From Aliivibrio sp. (GTDB lineage Bacteria > Pseudomonadota > Gammaproteobacteria > Enterobacterales > Vibrionaceae), in NCBI GenBank assembly GCA_016764915.1, contig JAESQY010000144.1, forward strand, positions 53,023-117,022: 64,000 bases of DNA, read 5' to 3'. The notes below the pieces were generated by a model. That model did not search any database and was not told where the DNA came from. It worked only from the letters and a program-made list of their open reading frames with translations. The position numbers and the translations under genes are program-made. Every line of letters starts with the position of its first letter. Position 1 is the stretch's first letter. Shown piece after piece: positions 63,148 through 64,000 of the stretch.

Positions 63148-63191
63148 GACAAGTCTGTCTTGTTTGCATTCTAGACAACTCTGTCTTATTT
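63148..63191. promoter_or_regulatory. Two direct operator-like repeats between HPP and TetR genes
   Basis: An 18-base element at 63148-63165 (GACAAGTCTGTCTTGTTT) is repeated at 63174-63191 with two differences, 26 bases apart, and each has internal dyad symmetry (AGACA/TGTCT or ACAAG/CTTGT). The position between divergent HPP and TetR genes fits TetR operators. Confidence 0.6.
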
Positions 63192-63219
63192 TGTCAATAT
63201 ATAAACTTAGGAGAATCAA

Positions 63220-63765
63220 ATGAGTAAAAAACGAAAATTATTAATTGATACTTCCTTAAGCCTTTTTTATGCCAATGGTATTAACTCTATTGGAATAAAT
63301 GAAATTTTAAAGACTTCAGGAATTGCAAAACAAACTCTTTACAGTCATTTTGAAAGCAAAGAAAGCCTGATACTTGCAACTCTTGAACAAAGACATATGA
63401 ACTTTATTGAGTGGTTAGAAACAAAGCTTGAAGGTGCTGATTCTAACGAAAAAGTGATCATTAATTTATTCACCGCACTAGATAGCTGGTTCACTAATTC
63501 GGAACCTATGCTTGGCGATTTTTGTGGATGTTTCTTCATTAATAGTTCAGCTGAATTCAGCAATAAGAGTAGTGATATTTCATTATTTTGTAAAAAACAT
63601 AAGTATGATGTTCGAGAAACTATTGCCCGCCACATGACAAAAGAAGATCTTTTGTTACTCGATGCTATTTGTATTATGAAAGAAGGAGCAATCACTAATG
63701 CATATGTTACTGGCGATTATTCTACAGCGATGACATGTATTCAGATACTCAAACAATATGAGTAA
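63220..63765 (+). CDS. TetR/AcrR-family transcriptional regulator
   Basis: 181 residues. The N-terminal helix-turn-helix is RKLLIDTSLSLFYANGINSIGINEILKTSGIAKQTLYSHFESKESLILATLEQR; the rest is a ligand-binding helical domain with a CGCFF motif (GDFCGCFFINSSAEFS) seen in several small-molecule-sensing members. TAGGAG precedes the ATG. Divergent from the HPP gene with paired operator-like repeats between, so it probably controls both. Confidence 0.85.
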   Translation: MSKKRKLLIDTSLSLFYANGINSIGINEILKTSGIAKQTLYSHFESKESLILATLEQRHMNFIEWLETKLEGADSNEKVIINLFTALDSWFTNSEPMLGDFCGCFFINSSAEFSNKSSDISLFCKKHKYDVRETIARHMTKEDLLLLDAICIMKEGAITNAYVTGDYSTAMTCIQILKQYE

Positions 63766-63827
63766 TAGACACTCATGCGGTCACCCTGCCCGTAAACCGT
63801 GCGAGTCATTAGACTAGGTACAAACAA

Positions 63828-63959
63828 GTACAAACAAGGACACACACTCTAAGCACTTCAATCACACTATCAACTTCACTTGTTTCATCTATAAGTACAA
63901 ACAAGGACACACACTCTAAGCACTTCAATCACACTATCAACTTCACTTGTTTCATCTAT
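63828..63959. repeat. 67-bp direct tandem repeat, two copies
   Basis: The unit beginning GTACAAACAAGGACACAC at 63828 starts again at 63895; the copies are identical for 65 bases up to the second copy's end. A ten-base fragment GTACAAACAA also occurs at 63818, just before the first unit. No frame or RNA is evident. Identity suggests a recent duplication. Confidence 0.85.
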
Positions 63960-64000
63960 TACAAGTTCAACTCTTACTGACTCGAAGGTCTTTTCATTCG

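Noticed and set aside
63818..63959. Possible CRISPR array at the tandem repeat
   Set aside because: The units are contiguous with no unique spacers and only two copies exist.

Overview
The window looks like a chromosomal segment of a marine gammaproteobacterium, most likely Vibrionaceae (Vibrio or Photobacterium type). Base composition is AT-rich. It carries a chromosomal Qnr-type pentapeptide protein, an NhaD antiporter, a Mn-dependent pyrophosphatase, a small secreted repeat protein of the VC2662 type, and attC-like sites resembling Vibrio cassette recombination sites. This placement comes from remembered families, not from a search.

Layout: (1) 1-7 kb: the 5' part of an AroG-type DAHP synthase, a four-gene polar amino acid ABC importer, a small outer membrane protein, a retropepsin-like lipoprotein and an aromatic/aspartate aminotransferase. 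(2) 7-14.4 kb: a complete oligopeptide importer (oppABCDF) with a translationally coupled aminopeptidase P. (3) 14.4-20 kb: Qnr, AzlCD, a secreted repeat protein, PpaC and NhaD. (4) 20-45 kb: a large purine and selenium-dependent molybdenum hydroxylase locus. It holds a guanine/hypoxanthine permease, guanine deaminase, XdhD+YgfM, an XdhABC-type enzyme, SsnA, YgfK, a xanthine/urate-type permease, a third xanthine dehydrogenase whose Mo and FAD subunits are fused, and the maturation genes mocA(ygfJ)/yqeC/yqeB followed by a MauE-like membrane protein and a membrane-anchored rhodanese. (5) 45-51 kb: miscellaneous transporters, a DNA alkylation repair protein, GNAT and HAD proteins. (6) 51-59 kb: a tight five-gene operon (KamA-like radical SAM aminomutase, PcaIJ-like CoA-transferase, class III aminotransferase, PcaF-like thiolase) divergent from a LysR regulator, then an orphan TrpB. 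(7) 59-64 kb: small genes, of which ynfA, an HD hydrolase and an HPP protein appear to lie in integron cassettes, and a 67-bp tandem repeat at the edge.

How the genes work together: the purine locus would import and deaminate purine bases and oxidise them with Mo hydroxylases matured by the YqeB/YqeC/MocA set. Three of its operons share a TATCA-N3-TGATA palindrome placed about 130-180 bp upstream of a sigma-54-type promoter (strong for ygfK and ygfM-xdhD, weaker for the fused enzyme). This suggests one enhancer-binding regulator encoded elsewhere.

The best candidate for an undescribed system is the 51-56.5 kb operon. The proposed route is alpha-amino acid to beta-amino acid (radical SAM aminomutase), to beta-keto acid (aminotransferase), to beta-ketoacyl-CoA (CoA-transferase), to acetyl-CoA plus a shorter acyl-CoA (thiolase). 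By-eye alignment puts an arginine where lysine 2,3-aminomutase has a lysine-recognising aspartate. The CoA-transferase and thiolase resemble enzymes of beta-ketoadipate. Both point to an acidic amino acid such as glutamate or 2-aminoadipate. The substrate is inference.
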